The translations under genes were made by a program, and so were the position numbers. DNA of 64,000 nt from Capra hircus (taxonomy: Eukaryota > Chordata > Mammalia > Artiodactyla > Bovidae), in contig NC_030811.1 in the NCBI RefSeq assembly GCF_001704415.2, positions 2,452,501 through 2,516,500 of the forward strand. The letters are read 5' to 3'. Shown here in pieces: positions 1 to 13,500 of the stretch (positions within the stretch are counted from its first letter, which is position 1; each line of letters starts with the position of its first letter). The notes beneath the pieces were generated by a model. The model was given only the letters and a program-made list of their open reading frames with translations, did not search any database and had not been told where the DNA came from.

Positions 1-1102
1 TAAATTTCATTTCAGATTGGTTGGTGAAGGTGAGTAATACCTTAAAGGCAGTAATAAGCCAAAAGCTACTATCTGGCATTTTCCATCTGCTCTAAACCCT
101 CAATTCTGAACTTCCAGGAACGTATCCTGAGGAAATAACTAAGGAGGAAGGAAGCACAGCCTCAGGGACGCTCTCTGCAGCACTGTGTCTAATACCCAAG
201 CACTGAAAGAACCAACACGTGCCTGCGCTGGGGACAGCCAGATAATGCCAACTGCTGCAGCAGCGAAAGATACTCACCACCATGAAAAGATGGCAGTAAG
301 AAGCTAACTGGGCAAAGAGAGCATCGTGAGGATGCCAGCACTGAGGAGAATGAGAGGTGTGTCACCCCGGCATCTGGGGTGACTGTTTCCAGATGGTGGA
401 ACCAGAGTGAACCCATGCCTATGGCAGCGAAATAGAGGAGTCCTAATCACTCGTCCACCAGGGAATTCCCAAATTATATTTTTTTAATAAAATAATTTAG
501 GAAGACAATTTTTATCTTACTTTAACATCTTAAGAAAGAACCGTTTATCTGTTTTTATTTTAGGTCCATATTCTATGTGGTTTCTGAACAATTGGTTCAA
601 GCATATCATCATTACACACCTTAAGAGGAAACTTAAAAATATAAGATGAAAGCTTCTGGCTAAGAGCACACTCCAGCAGCTGATGAAAAAACCCACCAGC
701 AGAGGGCACTCAAATCTCTCAAATAATAAGGCAGCAGCAACCCGGTTTTCCCCACTACACACTGAAGGAACGTGACCTGATAGAGAAGCTGACTTCCTGT
801 TAACCTCCTGAGAGTCTTGCAGTGATAGTGAAGGTATTATCAAAACATGTCCTAATTTCATTAGTAATATATAGGGACATCCTTTACAAAATCTTAATAC
901 TCAATTATTTATTTCCCCCCAAAATGACAATCACTATCTCCATTTTTCCTATGGTTAAGAAAAGAAGCAATATTAAGAAAGTTGTCTTTAATCAAGAGTA
1001 CATGAAGTTTAACCTCTGTTCTCTAAACACTCTCCATGTCTCAGTAGACTAGAATGAAAAGGTGGAGCTTGTCCTTCAGATTCTGAACCACAAGCCACTC
1101 AC
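1..1102 (-). other. RBM33 intron (5' part of the intron after window exon 10)
   Basis: Begins with gtgagt just below the CTGCAG exon end and runs off the window. I see no exon and no repeat I can name with confidence; short open frames here lack splice or coding support. Confidence 0.8.
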
Positions 1103-1446
1103 CTGCAGACTGGGCTGCGTGTGGGTGGGCAGGAAGGGCTGTCCCGGGCCCGGCAGGAAGGGTTGGCGAGGAGGGATGAAGGGCCTCGTGGCCGCAGACC
1201 CCGGCTGGCTGAAGTGCAGGAGCCCCACAGGCCCTGGCGGCTGGAGGGTTGGCCTCACGGGCCTCTCTCTGGGGAACACAGGCTGCTGCCCCTGCTGACT
1301 GAACGCTGGGCCGGGCTGGGTGAACGGCAAGGGGCTGGGCGTGGGCACAGGGTGACCGCTGCTGAGGAGCGTGGGAGGAGGAGGCGGTGGGGGGGGACTT
1401 CGTTGCTCCAGGAAGAGATGGCTCGGGAACCTTGGCTCTCCTGAAA
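1103..1446 (-). CDS. RBM33: RBM33 coding exon (window exon 10, proline-rich)
   Basis: A 344-nt exon: two bases completing Val, then 114 codons starting SGEPRFPSHLFLEQRS and ending GQPFLPTHTQPSLQ. The acceptor is cccctcag and the donor CTGCAG/gtgagt. It contains a run of eight prolines. It is rich in Pro, Gln and Phe, with repeated QPFLP and PPRQPF-type phrases, and is probably disordered. It ends on a codon boundary. The following exons, including the long proline/histidine/glutamine part and the RRM, lie below position 1. No further exon was recognised at 1-1102. Confidence 0.96.
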
Positions 1447-1831
1447 CTGAGGGGATTTGCAACGTTAATTGCCTCTAGTTACACAGAGCACTCTGTAGAA
1501 ATTCGCTTTATGGACTGTGCTGCTAAGGATAGAAGTTACACGTGGTGGCTGGAGGTGAGTATCTAAAAAGAACGCTAGATTTTGCCTCTGTGTTTCCAGA
1601 TCGCTTCCTTAGTTATTCTCCATAGATGATGGCCTCTTTCATGGGAGGTCTTCCCATTTCAGATGCCACTAGTGTCCGATTACAGCCTCTGAAATGACAG
1701 GCAGGGCTATGGCACAGAAAGCTGACTCTTCAGAGAATCTCTGGCTAGGGGCTGAGCATGGATAAAGCATGGACATGGCCAGGCACATGGCCTCACACAG
1801 CTCTGCTCCCATCCTCCGCACCCTCCTTTAC
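1447..1831 (-). other. RBM33 intron, 385 bp
   Basis: Short intron between the 133-nt and 344-nt exons, gtaaag to cccctcag. Nothing else is recognised in it. Confidence 0.9.
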
Positions 1832-1964
1832 CTCCTAAGAAGAAAGGGTCTCGCTCCTGGGGCGGGGGCGGGGCCCTCCACTGGTCCTGAAGAGGAAGCC
1901 GAGGGGGCTGGCTGAAGCTGTTGGGGACGGGGCCAGGTGTGTGCTGCGGGAACTCTGGAGGGCC
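1832..1964 (-). CDS. RBM33: RBM33 coding exon (window exon 9, proline-rich)
   Basis: A 133-nt exon: 44 codons starting GPPEFPQHTPGPVPNSFSQP and ending QERDPFFLG, plus one base. The acceptor is ttctttag and the donor GGAG/gtaaag. It matches RBM33 as I recall it almost residue for residue, including LPLQDQWRAPPPP. It continues directly in phase from the 59-nt exon and into the last exon of the window across a short 385-bp intron. Confidence 0.96.
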
Positions 1965-2679
1965 CTAAAGAACAGTAGGAAAACAGGATGGAAGGCAGGA
2001 AAATAAGCGGTAATGTTCAGAAAGGTGCATCTGTGTTAAGTTTTCCTCTGAAAACATCAAGTAACTGATCTCCTGCAGCTCCACGCCCATCTACATACAA
2101 CCTCATGTTACAAAACAGGTGTATTTTATATGTCTCTCCCAGAATTAAACAGTCAACCATCAAAATGCAACACCTAAAAAGTAACTGAATGTTTGCACAG
2201 TACTACAGAACCAGCAGAATATTATTTTTAAGCTTACTGAAATCCACGCAATTACTGACCTTCTTGCCCATTAATCTGAAAGACCAAATGTATACTTCCA
2301 CCGTTCCTGACATTTATCTTCTCAAACATGCTACTCTTTGCTACCTTTCTGACAGGACCATAAGCCACAGCTATGAAGTTGCTTTACTTCAAAAGAAGAA
2401 AAAGAAATTGAATGTGTACTGTAACAAAGTCAGCCATGTCTGATGAAATAGGAAAATGTGAAAATGTTTAAGAAACCACATTACTACAAAAGAAATACTA
2501 CAGTCAGATTCCACTGGCTAAAAAATTCTGAACTCTTACAGATTACCATTTTTCAAGAACTACATGTTATTAGGAAAAATTTACAAAAAAAAAAAAAACC
2601 CTAAAATTACTTACTTCTTTTTCAGCCAGTATTTTATAACTTTAAGTGAAATATCATCTAAAAAATTTTGAATCACTAT

Positions 2680-2735
2680 ATTATACACCCAGAACTAATA
2701 TTGTAAATCAACTATATCTTGATTCTTAAAAAGTC
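2680..2735 (+). mobile_element. Short L1 3' terminus
   Basis: Reads tatacacccagaactaatat, then tgtaaatcaactatatcttg, a common L1 terminal phrase in artiodactyl genomes. Confidence 0.55.
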
Positions 2736-5700
2736 ATTTTTTTCAAGTATTTATGGAGAATTTTTAAAAATACATTTACTTAAGAAAGCCCCACATTTTA
2801 TTTTTCCAGAAATTCATTAATTATATATACTATCATTCAATAACACTTTATTAAGTATTTCTCAACTTAAAAATCACTTTGCCATAAACTTGAAACTCTA
2901 ATGATTTTCCTGTCCTTTTATTACTAATACAACTAGCTAGTCTCTCTAAATGTGGCATTCCATTGCAATGCTGAAAACACTTTTGCAAACTGCATGTGCT
3001 TTCCTTCTCTCTTTAGACAGCTGCTCTCTCCACAGCGTTTTAAGGACGATGCAAAATGAACACCAGAATAAACATCACAGCCCTGTAAGACCACTGGCTG
3101 TATGACATCAACAAAACTGTATTTAGACACAAACATTACTCTTCATAAAAAGACACAGAGACATGTGGTCAGAAAGCCGCAAAGATGACATTCTTGTAGT
3201 CTTTGTCTATGTGGGTGAAATCCAGGACATTCTCACCTCACAATGTTTGGCAGCTGACATAAAGGAACATCACTCCTCACTCTAGATAAAGGCATCAATT
3301 AAGATACAACTGAAGCAATAAATATCGGGAACTGACAAATGTCGGATTTATAACTGAGAATACATAACCGTATACTCTCAGACTAAACCATTACATTTTT
3401 GTACCCCTAATAAATGTATATGTTCTTATCACGATGTTAATTGGAAACTTCTAATATGATGCTGTGATATGGATGATCTTCCATATTCACTCTTCTGCAC
3501 TGACGCAATACTATGCTGGAAAAGCCTATTTCCACCAGCATCAGCTGCCCTACACTGATACTGACTGGTCAAATCGCTCTAGGAATCCCGACGGACTTGC
3601 CTTCTGTCTTCCACTGCCACCTTCCCCCCATTTTAAAACGACTCGTATTTTTGTGTGCAGTCAATGAAATACGTAGTGTGCATTTACGTGGGTATTTTGT
3701 CAAGTAACTTAAAAAGAACAACTGTTAATAAAGTATGAAATACAGCATTAGTATCCTGTCTGCAGTCTTACAGACCTTCTTCCTCACATGTAAATGTATT
3801 TCAAAACTTTCTGTATGATAACATATAGGCAATCAAGGTCAAATCATTTTTTTTTAATGCTTAAATCATTTTTCTTGGAGTGGCCCAGAAAATAAAATTT
3901 AAAATTGTCTGCCCTGTTTTATGACAAGGTTTGACTTGTCACACTGCCTCCCATCTGTGCAACGTGATACACAAATTAGCAACGCTCACCTAAGTAAAAC
4001 AGGGGCTCAACTATATGGCTTGCTGCCTCGAGCTATCATGGAGTGTACCTGCCTGTCCCCCCTCTAGAGGAGGGGACACCAAGAGACAGTTTCAGAAAGA
4101 CCAGCACAGAAGGGGCACGTAAGAGGCATTAACCACACCACAGCCTCAAACAAGGTACTGGGTGTAAAAGGTCAAAGAAGTCACTAAATTTAAAGCCTTA
4201 TAAAAATGAAACACATGCACTTTTCATGCGGTTTTAGCTTACAAAAAGTGAAGCATTAGCACATATCTGAAGACAAGTAAAAAACATTTTCAGCTTCACG
4301 GCATCCTAAGAAATGGTAGCTCCCTTCAGATAACTGCACAGGGATCACGTGTAAGCCGGTGTATGTGGCCTGCGTCAGGCCACCAGGGCAGGGTCTGCCT
4401 GGATGCAGGTTTGGCGGGGCAGACAGCACCCCGAGAGGCCTCAGGAAAGCCACGTGGATGTGGAAGTCGTCGTTGGCAGGACGGCTGTGCCAGGAAAGAC
4501 CCTCACTCTGGCTGACCCCCCCATGTGCTGAGAAGTGGGCGTGAGACGCCGGGCTGGACCCGGGGGGCTTACTGGCGCTGTCACCGGGACTTGGGGTTGA
4601 TGCCCTGCCTCCCTGGCTAGTCTGACAGCCCCAAGCGCGCATGGTGGGACCCAGTGAGGCCCAGCCAGAGTTGGCACCGAGGCTCGTGCCTGGGCACCAT
4701 CACAAGAGGGAGAGAGAGCCCTCCCTGCTTCCCAGCACTCGCTCTCCGCACGAGAGCCCCTGCTTCCAGTGCACTCCCGCGGGGCAGCAGCAGCAGCGGC
4801 TGCAGCCATCGGCATGGGAGTCAAGTCACTCTGAGCAGCCTGCCCAAGCACTTGCTTCGCAGGCAGGATGGGCGGGGACCGGACTTGACGGCCACGGCCT
4901 CCACCGCCCCGGCTCCCGCCCCGCCCGCCTGAGCTCCCCAATGCACAGTGAGGGCAGAGGGACGTGCCCAGCTTCACAGCCAAGGAAATCCAATCACGTG
5001 ACACTATTATATTTTACTTCTTAATCGTAGATTTCAGTACCCAAGAAAAACAAGTTAAAATACAGTAGGGGAAGTTTCAATGCATATAAGTCATCAAAAT
5101 GACTAAATCTGGGGATTCTAAAAATGATACTTTCCCGACTCAGACATGAAAATCAGTTTATAACTATTATGCAAAACATGAGTTCTGGAAACCATTGCAT
5201 TCTGTACAAACGTCCACATCCTGACTTCTTCAGGAAAATGTTCACTCTGTGCTTCTGTTTCAACCAAAATGTGAGCCCTCTCATAAGCCCCTGGTTCAGA
5301 CACTTCCTCTTCCCTGTCCCTCCTTCATTCTCCTGCCAGTGGTCTGTCCTGGGGCCGCGCTGCTCCAGGAGACACTGTGTGCGCCCAGGCCAAGGTGGGC
5401 CCCTGAGCCCACGCCCCCACAGAACCCCAGGCACTCCTGGGTGGAGCGCTACACGCCACGTCACACCCCCGCCGAGCTGCCACTTCCTCTCGACAGGCCC
5501 AGCAGCATCCCTCGCGGCTCCCTGGCTGCCCGGGACACTCTCCCACGCTCCCGCCCCTCGGGCTTCCTCCCCAGCTGCACCTCCATCCACAGACAACTTT
5601 TTGCCATGAATCATGTGCTCCAGGCTAATGTTAGCAGTACTCTAGAAATTTTTATTCGCATTCTGATACTGCATTTGGCCAGCTTTCACGTAAAAAACAG

Positions 5701-5908
5701 GAACAAGATGCTGAATTACAACAGCAGTTGGAACTATTACACTACTGATTTGCTGACAAGCTTTCAATCTGAACTACAGTTAGCACACTTCAGGACTCGC
5801 AACTCATTAGCTGTATCAGTCATTGCTATGCTAGCGAGTTGACCAAAGAGGACGGACATAGAGAGATGGTATCAGAAAGAAGGGTGGGAAGACTAAAAAG
5901 CGTTTTCT

Positions 5909-5923
5909 GAGAGAGAGAGAGAG
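5909..5923. repeat. (GA)n short repeat
   Basis: About seven GA units; intronic. Confidence 0.8.
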
Positions 5924-7124
5924 TCCTATAAATAAGGCTGTTCCGGACGACTCACTGGAGAGCAGCATCACTCAGGGGACCTCACTAACTTTATAAGACC
6001 CCCACTGGTCCCCCTAGGAAGTGAGACAAAGTTTAACTTCTGTTGTTCAGAAGCACTGTTCTCAGAGCCCCTCGTCCAGGGCTTCCAGCACCCCACCCAG
6101 CCCAGCCCACTTCCGCTTCGGTCCCAAGCGGCCACTGAAGGACACACGAGGTCTGCAGTGTTGCCGGCTGCACCGTCAACGCCTGGAAGGCGGAAGAGCT
6201 GCACGTGTGGAAGAATCACTCCAGAGCTGCCGCTTCCGCTCAGCTCCCCAGAAGCCAGCAGTGGCGGATTCTCTGTCTTGCTTCCCTGATTCTGCTCACA
6301 GTTTAAAGAAGCTTGAAGAACTTCCTAACTTTTCTGTCCTGCCAACAAACACGGCTTTCTTCGTTACTTAACATGTGAAGTCACAATACTTCACAGCATT
6401 TCACCTATCAGGCTCACATCACGCTGGGAAAACCCTCAGCGTGTTCCTCTGACATCTGCGGTTATTTATAAACTCTGCCTTTTGTTTATAAACGCACCTT
6501 AGAGCCACAAGTCTCACCCCCGCAGATGAAGCTCTGGTCATGTGGCTGCTGCAACGGAGCTCTTTACAAGCTCTCTCTCCTTCCGTCACACAGGAGATTT
6601 CAAGTCCACCCAAACACAGGTTCTCTTATGACAGACTGGGCAAAGTGTCGGTGGAGAAACACACTGGCTTTCCCCACTGTAAGTTAGTAGGAAGCTTGCT
6701 ACTTTTTGACTTTTACTATGCAGAGGCGGAAAGCAGGGCACACATCCTCTCCTTAACCCCTTCAGCCTTTCCTAAAAGGAAGCAGTTACAGAGTTACAAG
6801 AATGACCTCAAAGGAGACTGATGTAGCTAGCTTTCAGAAAAAATTCCAAGCTGCCTGAGTGTCTCTAAACACTTTCAGATTTCCTGGGAGATTATTTTGA
6901 ATATTTCTAACTTCTAAGGACAATTTTTGATATTAAACTGAACATATATGGGATTATGAATCTTGCCCTCCTTGGAATCTTCAGATTGTGATTTTTAGCT
7001 CCCTCCCAAACCTTCCCTTTTACTAATCATCCCTGTGCTAACAGCATGTACACAAGCATTCAGGTGTTCTTTAGCAATATACAACAAAGCTGCAGAATTC
7101 TTTCTGCATCAGCAATACTTCGGA

Positions 7125-7384
7125 GAAGGCAATGGCACCCCACTCCAGGACTCTTGCCTAGAAAATCCTATGGACAGAGGAGCCTGGTAGGCTGTAGTCC
7201 ATGGGGTCGCTAAGAGTCGGATTCGACTGAGCGACTTCACTTTCACTTTTCACTTTCATGCATTGGAGAAAGAAATGGCAACCCACTCCAGTGTTCTTGC
7301 CTGGAGAATCCCAGGGACGGGGGAGCCTGGTGGGCTGCCGTCTATGGGGTCGTACAGAGTCGGACACGACTGAAGTGACTTAGC
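7125..7384 (+). mobile_element. Bov-A2 dimeric SINE
   Basis: Two head-to-tail monomers, each reading ggagaaggcaatgg-like to gtcggacacgactga-like, separated by the typical cttcactttcacttttcac linker. It is flanked by a perfect 14-bp duplication agcaatacttcgga (7111-7124 and 7385-7398). Bov-A2 shares its 3' part with BovB and is mobilised by it (established knowledge). Confidence 0.93.
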
Positions 7385-7398
7385 AGCAATACTTCGGA

Positions 7399-7462
7399 AG
7401 GAATGATGCTAAAGCTGAAACTCCAGCACTTTGGCCACCTCATGCGAAGAGTTGACTCTTGG
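7399..7462 (+). mobile_element. BovB LINE internal scrap
   Basis: The stretch aggaatgatgctaaagctg through gaagagttgactc matches 58108-58165 of the large BovB copy. It directly follows the Bov-A2 target duplication, so the SINE landed at or in this fragment. Confidence 0.75.
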
Positions 7463-7599
7463 CCTGGAACTGTAACTTCCAAATGATCCTCCAGCCTAAA
7501 GCATCAGTGACTGAGAAAGTGGACTCCAGGGCTGGACTGACAGTCTCGGCCCGTGTCTCCCAGCCCTCCCGTTACAATCTCACTCACAGCCCAGCACAC

Positions 7600-7745
7600 A
7601 CCATCAAATCACTCTGGGCCTCGGCTCCCTCATCTATAGGACAGGGGAGACGGGTAGGACCCACCTCACGGGGGAAAACGAAGCGCACGCAAGCACTTAG
7701 AGTACCCAGCAGACGGCAGAGGCGCATCATGCTGTCGCTACCACC
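7600..7745 (+). mobile_element. MIR SINE
   Basis: MIR-like tcactctgggcctcggctcc, ctcatctataggacagggga and gcacttagagtacccagc. Moderately diverged. Confidence 0.65.
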
Positions 7746-7837
7746 CTTCCTGGCACTCCTACAGGCAGCACTCCACCATAAACAAACACGTTACAGCTGT
7801 CTTAGCTTATCATTAGCATAATTAACGATTACATTGG

Positions 7838-8020
7838 GCTTGTGCTTAGTCGCTCAGTCGTGTCACACTCTTTGTGACCCCATGGACTGTAGCCCACCTG
7901 GTCCTCTGTCTATGGGATTTCCCAGCCAAGAAAGAATACTGGACTGGGTTGCCATTTCCTCCTCCAGGGAATCTTTCCAACCCAGGGATCGAACCTCCAT
8001 CTCCTGCACTGACTGAGAGC
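7838..8020 (-). mobile_element. Bov-tA SINE
   Basis: The reverse complement carries the tRNA-derived head with the B-box-like ggttcgatccctggg and the BovB-derived tail gtccatggggtcacaaag. It is missing the first bases of the head. Boundaries are approximate. Confidence 0.88.
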
Positions 8021-10648
8021 CTCCGGGAGGAGAGAAAGGGAGGCAGGCCATGCTGGCCGAGGAGCCGGCGACCGGCCCCAGGTTCCTGAGCCTGGTAGAT
8101 TCGGAGCACAGACAGGGCAGTCAGAACAGAGAGCAGCATGACCGACAGCCCCTGCTCCCCCCAACCTAACTTCAGGAAAGCAGCGTGCTATGACCTGCAC
8201 ATAATGATATCATACGGTCAGAGAGAAGGTAACACGAACCTGGAGACGCGCGTCCTCACCCTGCAACCACGTCCCTATGGTTAGAGAAGAGGGACCTTCC
8301 CTGCAGAATAGACGGAGGTGGGTGGGTACCCTCCAACACGGCTGTGAAGGAGCACACCCCAGGCCAGTGTCCTCCTCCTGGCTGCAGAGCCAACTGGAGA
8401 ACCATGCCCCTGGAAAACGCATGACGATCCTAAAGCCACATGGCCCCGCGACCACTTTCAGGCAGACGGCACATGAGCACAGGTGATGGGGGCGAGCTGC
8501 CGGCCCGCTTCCAAGACAACTTCTCATGGATAGCCCTCCCTCTCTCCCCACCTGCCAGAGCTGGAGAGAGACCCGGGGTCCAGAGAAAGATGCCCAGAGC
8601 AGGGCGTAAGTGAGAAATAAGCTTCCCGAGGTGAGCCACCGAGGGCTCAGGGCTGTGGAGTCAGTCCACTCCGGCTGACACTCCCGCGCTGGGCACTCCG
8701 GGGCCGTCGCCACGCCGCCTTCACTGGCCAGGGCCAGATACCCCAGAAACGCACGTGCCACCCTGGCAGATGGCGGCGGGTTCACCGAGAACTCCCTGCC
8801 ATAGCCACACACTCTGCCCAGGAAGGACAACTCAGGTCGGACTAACACTGCAGAGCCCTGCCCCCAACCCTGGAGGTCAGGCCAGGGCAGGGGCCTCTGA
8901 CCAGAAACTCTATGTCAGCCCGGCTTCACCGCCCCTGTGCTACGCCCCCGTGCCCTTCCTAGCCCCTGCACCCAACCCCCCAGGCTCTGCTGCCCACACT
9001 ACAGAGAGCTCCACTCAGGCAGCTCCTGCTCATGACACCTCTGAGCGCCCACCCGCCCTGCACAGAGCACGAGGCGGGAACGCACCGGAGCCGGGCCTCA
9101 CCCCAGGGACAGACACGGGCACCCAGCCATGACGCTGCCGACTGCGGGCTATGCACAGCAAGGGCAGGGGCTTCCATTCACATCCCCTTTTCTGTCTCAA
9201 TGTCTCACAGTCACCTCTGGGTATATAAGCGAGGGAGAGCATGTGCATGCTCTGAGGTCAGGAAAAACAGTAAATTCTAAAGGCAAAAGTCAGACGGCCA
9301 TGGAGATTCCACAGCTGGCCTGAACGGGGAAAACAAATTAGGGGTGCTTATCTGATCAACCTGAGGCACTGATAAAAGGAGGGAAGGCCACAGATGCGAT
9401 CTACAGCTTAGAAAGAAACAGCTGACTCAAGCTGAGTAAACAAGGAAATCTCTGCCTTTGGAAGAGGCTCAACAGAGTAACAATGGGGACGGGTTTTGTG
9501 GGCTTAACCTTGAAACTAAGGGACACTGGCAAGGTGCGGGAGCCTAGGACAGCCAGGTGGGGGCAGCAGGTGCCAGGGAAGGTCGTGGCAGGTCACACAC
9601 AGGCCCCAAAGGACAGGAAAGCCACCCTGAGGAGGACAAACGAGAGAGACCAACACCAGGACAGAGCCAGCTTAACGATAAACGAATCCTGCCCAACCGG
9701 GAAGAAGCCCATTTCCAGGACGACAAACGCCTGCAGGAGAGCCAGGTGGAAGCAGAATGAGGAAGAGGGCAGGTAAAACAACAGATGGTTCAGACAGACA
9801 GACAGCGGCTGATGCCCCACATGCACAAGGACAAGGGCGCCGTCTCTGGCGGTGTCCGCCAGTGCTGGACACGAGGGAGACCATCTGGGAAGACACACAG
9901 GCCCCTGACTGCCTCCATTCGCCTCAACGGGCGACAGAAGTGGAGTCCGGATATCTAAACAGAAAAATTTTCAGCTCGAAGGTCCCAAAAGCTGCTGACT
10001 GTTACCAGTAAGTATCGGCTGTATAAAATACTTTAACAAATAGGTATCATTAAGCTCACAATACCATTTTTCCCTCACCATTTTCTGTTCTGTCTTGAAT
10101 ACCCATGTCACTTTCTTTTTCTCTACTTATACAACTTAAAACTCTGAACATGTATTTTATCTGTGTGGAAAAGCCTGTGAGTTGCGTCCCGAGTATGAAC
10201 TCTCACCTCTCGCTCGGTAATGCAGGGACAACAGGGTGCCCAGCTGCGAGATCAGCAGGCCCGCCTTGAGACAAGACGAGCTGGCTGCTGGACGGGGCGG
10301 CCTCAGTGGGCACATGCGTCTGCCGCCTGCCCTTCTCCTCTTTCAGCCCGAAACTTGGGTAGGGGAAAACTGACAACACAGAACTGATTAACAACAGAGG
10401 TAACAATACAGAACTGCTACACCAACCAGGAAGAACTTTCTCTTTTATGCAAAAACTATGACACCAGGTTTGCTAAGTCACTGCTAACTGAACTGTCTGT
10501 TACATGCAGCCTCATTCACATCCTGGCTGATAACCCTAGTACGAACTGTATTTTTCATAAATACAGCAGAACCAATCACTTTTCCTTTAAGGGATGAAGA
10601 AGCTCAGGTTTACAGGGTTAAACTGAATTAGCCAGTTACACTGTCAAT

Positions 10649-11405
10649 GGCAGAAAGCGAAGAGGAACTAAAAGAACATCCTGATGAAGGTGAAAGAGGA
10701 GAGTGAAAAAGCTGGTTTAAAACTCAGCATTCATGGAGATCATGGTCATGGCATCCGGTCCCATCACTTCATGACAAACAGACGGGGAAACAATGGAAGC
10801 AGTGACAGACTTCCATTTTCTTGGGCTCCAAAATCACTGTGGACAGTGACTGCAGCCACGAAAGTAAAAAGATGCTTACTCCTTGGAAGAAAAGCTATGA
10901 CCAACCTAGACAGCATATTAAAAAGCAGAGACATTACTTTGCCAACAAAGGTCTGTATAGCCAAAGCTGTGGTTTTTCCAGTAGTCCTGTACAGATGTGA
11001 GAGTTGAACTATAAAGAAAGCTGAGTGCCGGAGAACTGATGCCTTTGAACTGTGGTGCTGGAGAAAATTCTTGAGAGTCCCCTGGACAGCAAGGAGATCA
11101 AACTAGTCCATCCTAAAGGAAATCAACCCTGAATATGCACTGGAAGGACTAATACTGAAGCTGAAGCTCCAATACTTTGGCCACCTGATGCCAAGAGCCG
11201 GCTCACTAGAAAAGACCCTGATGCTGGCAAAGATTGAGAGAAAGAGAAAGGGACGACAGGATGAGATGATTGGATGACATCACCAACTCGACGGACATGA
11301 GTTTGAGCAAGCTCCAGGAGATGGTGAAGGACAGGGAAGCCTGGCGTGCTGCAGTCCATGGGGTCACAAAGAGTTGGACACAAATGAGCAAATGAGTAAC
11401 ACCAC
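10649..11405 (+). mobile_element. BovB LINE 3' fragment
   Basis: Starts just after the RT catalytic box (AESEEEL) and runs to the 3' tail. It is flanked by cactgtcaat at 10639-10648 and 11406-11415. It has many stops and frameshifts and diverges more from the 56-kb copy than the 43-kb copy does, so it is older. It is antisense to RBM33. Confidence 0.9.
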
Positions 11406-12784
11406 CACTGTCAATAAATACAACATGAACCCACACTGTCAGACTCCTGGCTTAAAAGAGCTTTCTCCTCTCACACACTGCTTCTCCTGGGCCCAATCTA
11501 TCCTCAGGTACCAAGGTTCCCAAGTCGGGCGTTCTCTTGATGTGAATATTCATTCAATAATGTCTATCATTTCACAAGTAAAAAGGATAATAAATTTTCT
11601 CCAGCAAATGCAGAATTATTTTAAGACTATTAGGGAGTTGTAAATACCTCACTTAACAGAATTTCTAGTACTACTGTCATTCAACCATTTGAAAGAAAAA
11701 GCTACCTTAATCTTTTCAAATAACTGCTCTGTTTTGCTTTCCTTTATATCCCTTTAAAAGTCCAAGGTAAGAAATTATCATCCTCCTCATATAATTCTTA
11801 TACAAATTGTACTTCCTTTTTGCATCTCTTGTTAATTATATGATGTTATCTATGTTAATCCTATTCAGGAAGAACTGATAACTTTGGTTACAAAAAAAAA
11901 AAAAGATGAAAACTTTGCATAAATTGCTTAGCACAAAGTTAATCGTATAATGCAAAGAATAAAGAGGTTCTAACAGCTATTATGTGACTTATCAGCTTCC
12001 CTGAAAGGGTCAGTTGGTATATTTTAGTAAGACTAATTGAATACCTTAACAATGTCATTGAAACTTCATGAATCTTTCAATAAATTACAGCCTGCTGCTT
12101 CAACGTGTTTTCATTTATTAATCTCACTTAAAATGCAAAGAACTATATAAGAAACCAACAGATACTAAATAATGCCTCTCTCAGTTAATTCTGATTAAAT
12201 GGGTTAAATGCAAGGAATACAGACCACTGGTGACCCCCAACACAATTAAAATTAGAGCCCACTGTCACAATGTTAATCCTCTTATTTCAGTGTTTTCCAT
12301 AGATTTCTTTTTTCTTTCAGGTTATGCCTTGTTTCAATGTCTACATTCATTTTCCTAGAAGGTACTCGCTTATTTGCAGATGCATTCTAAACATTCTGAA
12401 GCACCACATCCCTAGTAGCCAGCCCTAGCTTTCTGAATGGGGCGGGGGGCCACCACAGGAACTTACATGTGCCATGGGAACATTATTGGTTCAAGGAGGA
12501 GCAGGCACCACAAGTTGTAACACTTCAGTACAAAATACTGCTTCTGAGGAACCTACTAAAGACTATTTGCTACTTTTTTTCATAAAATGAAAAACTCTTT
12601 ATCCCTGCATCTCACCCCTCCAAGCTCACCCAATGACAGGCCCTACCATACAAAGTACATGCTCCACTGCAGCACTCCTGAGAAGCACAATCTTATATAT
12701 TATGGTTATGATTCAACTTACCAGATGCAATTATCTTTCTCTGGTTTACTGAGGTGGGTTTTAATATTTTCAGAGAAAAGGAGA

Positions 12785-12975
12785 AGGTTCAGCACGATCA
12801 AGAGCCTCAGACTGACCTGGTTCCACTCCCACCTCCTGTACCAGTTATGTGAACGTGAACCTTTTACCCTTTCCAAGACTCAGTTTCTCTATCTGTAAAG
12901 TGGAGAAAATGATACCCTCTTAAGGTTGTGGAATGCAAGCTTTGCACAAAATCTGGACTACTATAATTACTCAGT
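12785..12975 (+). mobile_element. MIR SINE
   Basis: MIR core phrases: ctggttccactcccacctcc, ccagttatgtgaacg, actcagtttctctatctgta and aaagtggagaaaatgatacc. Confidence 0.85.
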
Positions 12976-13184
12976 GATACTCTTCATTTTCCACTGACCA
13001 ACCGGTCACTAGTACGTGCTCCAGGAAGATGGTACTTCCTCACTGAATCAAGGACTGAGCACAACAGCAGGACCAACTCCACGGACTGAAAGCACGCAGT
13101 CTGTTTCAAAATTCTCATCTGAACGTATCTGCCGTATAGCTCACAACCCGCCCTCCTAACCCCCACTATGACCACAGAGAATTC

Positions 13185-13500
13185 AAATGGCCAAAGAGCA
13201 ACTGGGTAGACTAACGGGGGTACACCTGCCCAAGGGAATATTGCTGGTCCATATGAAAGGAAAGCCCCTGGCTGTTGTGACCGAAGGGTAAACGAGTCTC
13301 AAACGCACTGCGCTGCGTGCAGGAAGCAAGACCCACAATGAAGCCAGGCGTGCGATTCCATTCATCCACATTTTCAGGAGAAGAAGCCAGATGAGGGTCT
13401 GCCAGGGGCTGGGCTGGGAGAGGGCTGCCTACAAGGGGCAGCACACGATGCCGTCTGGGCAGACGGAACTGCTGTCAATGGCAGTGATGACGCCCCTGTG
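13185..13500 (+). mobile_element. L1 LINE 3' fragment, degraded
   Basis: Order and spacing of phrases (ggccaaagagcaactgggta, gaagccaggcgtgcgattcc, gccaggggctgggctggga) follow an L1 3' end, but divergence is high. Low certainty. Confidence 0.5.

Noticed and set aside
4441..5842. Open frames of about 120-197 codons, some with alanine runs
   Set aside because: Low-complexity GC-driven frames present on both strands at once, with no domain and no splice context.
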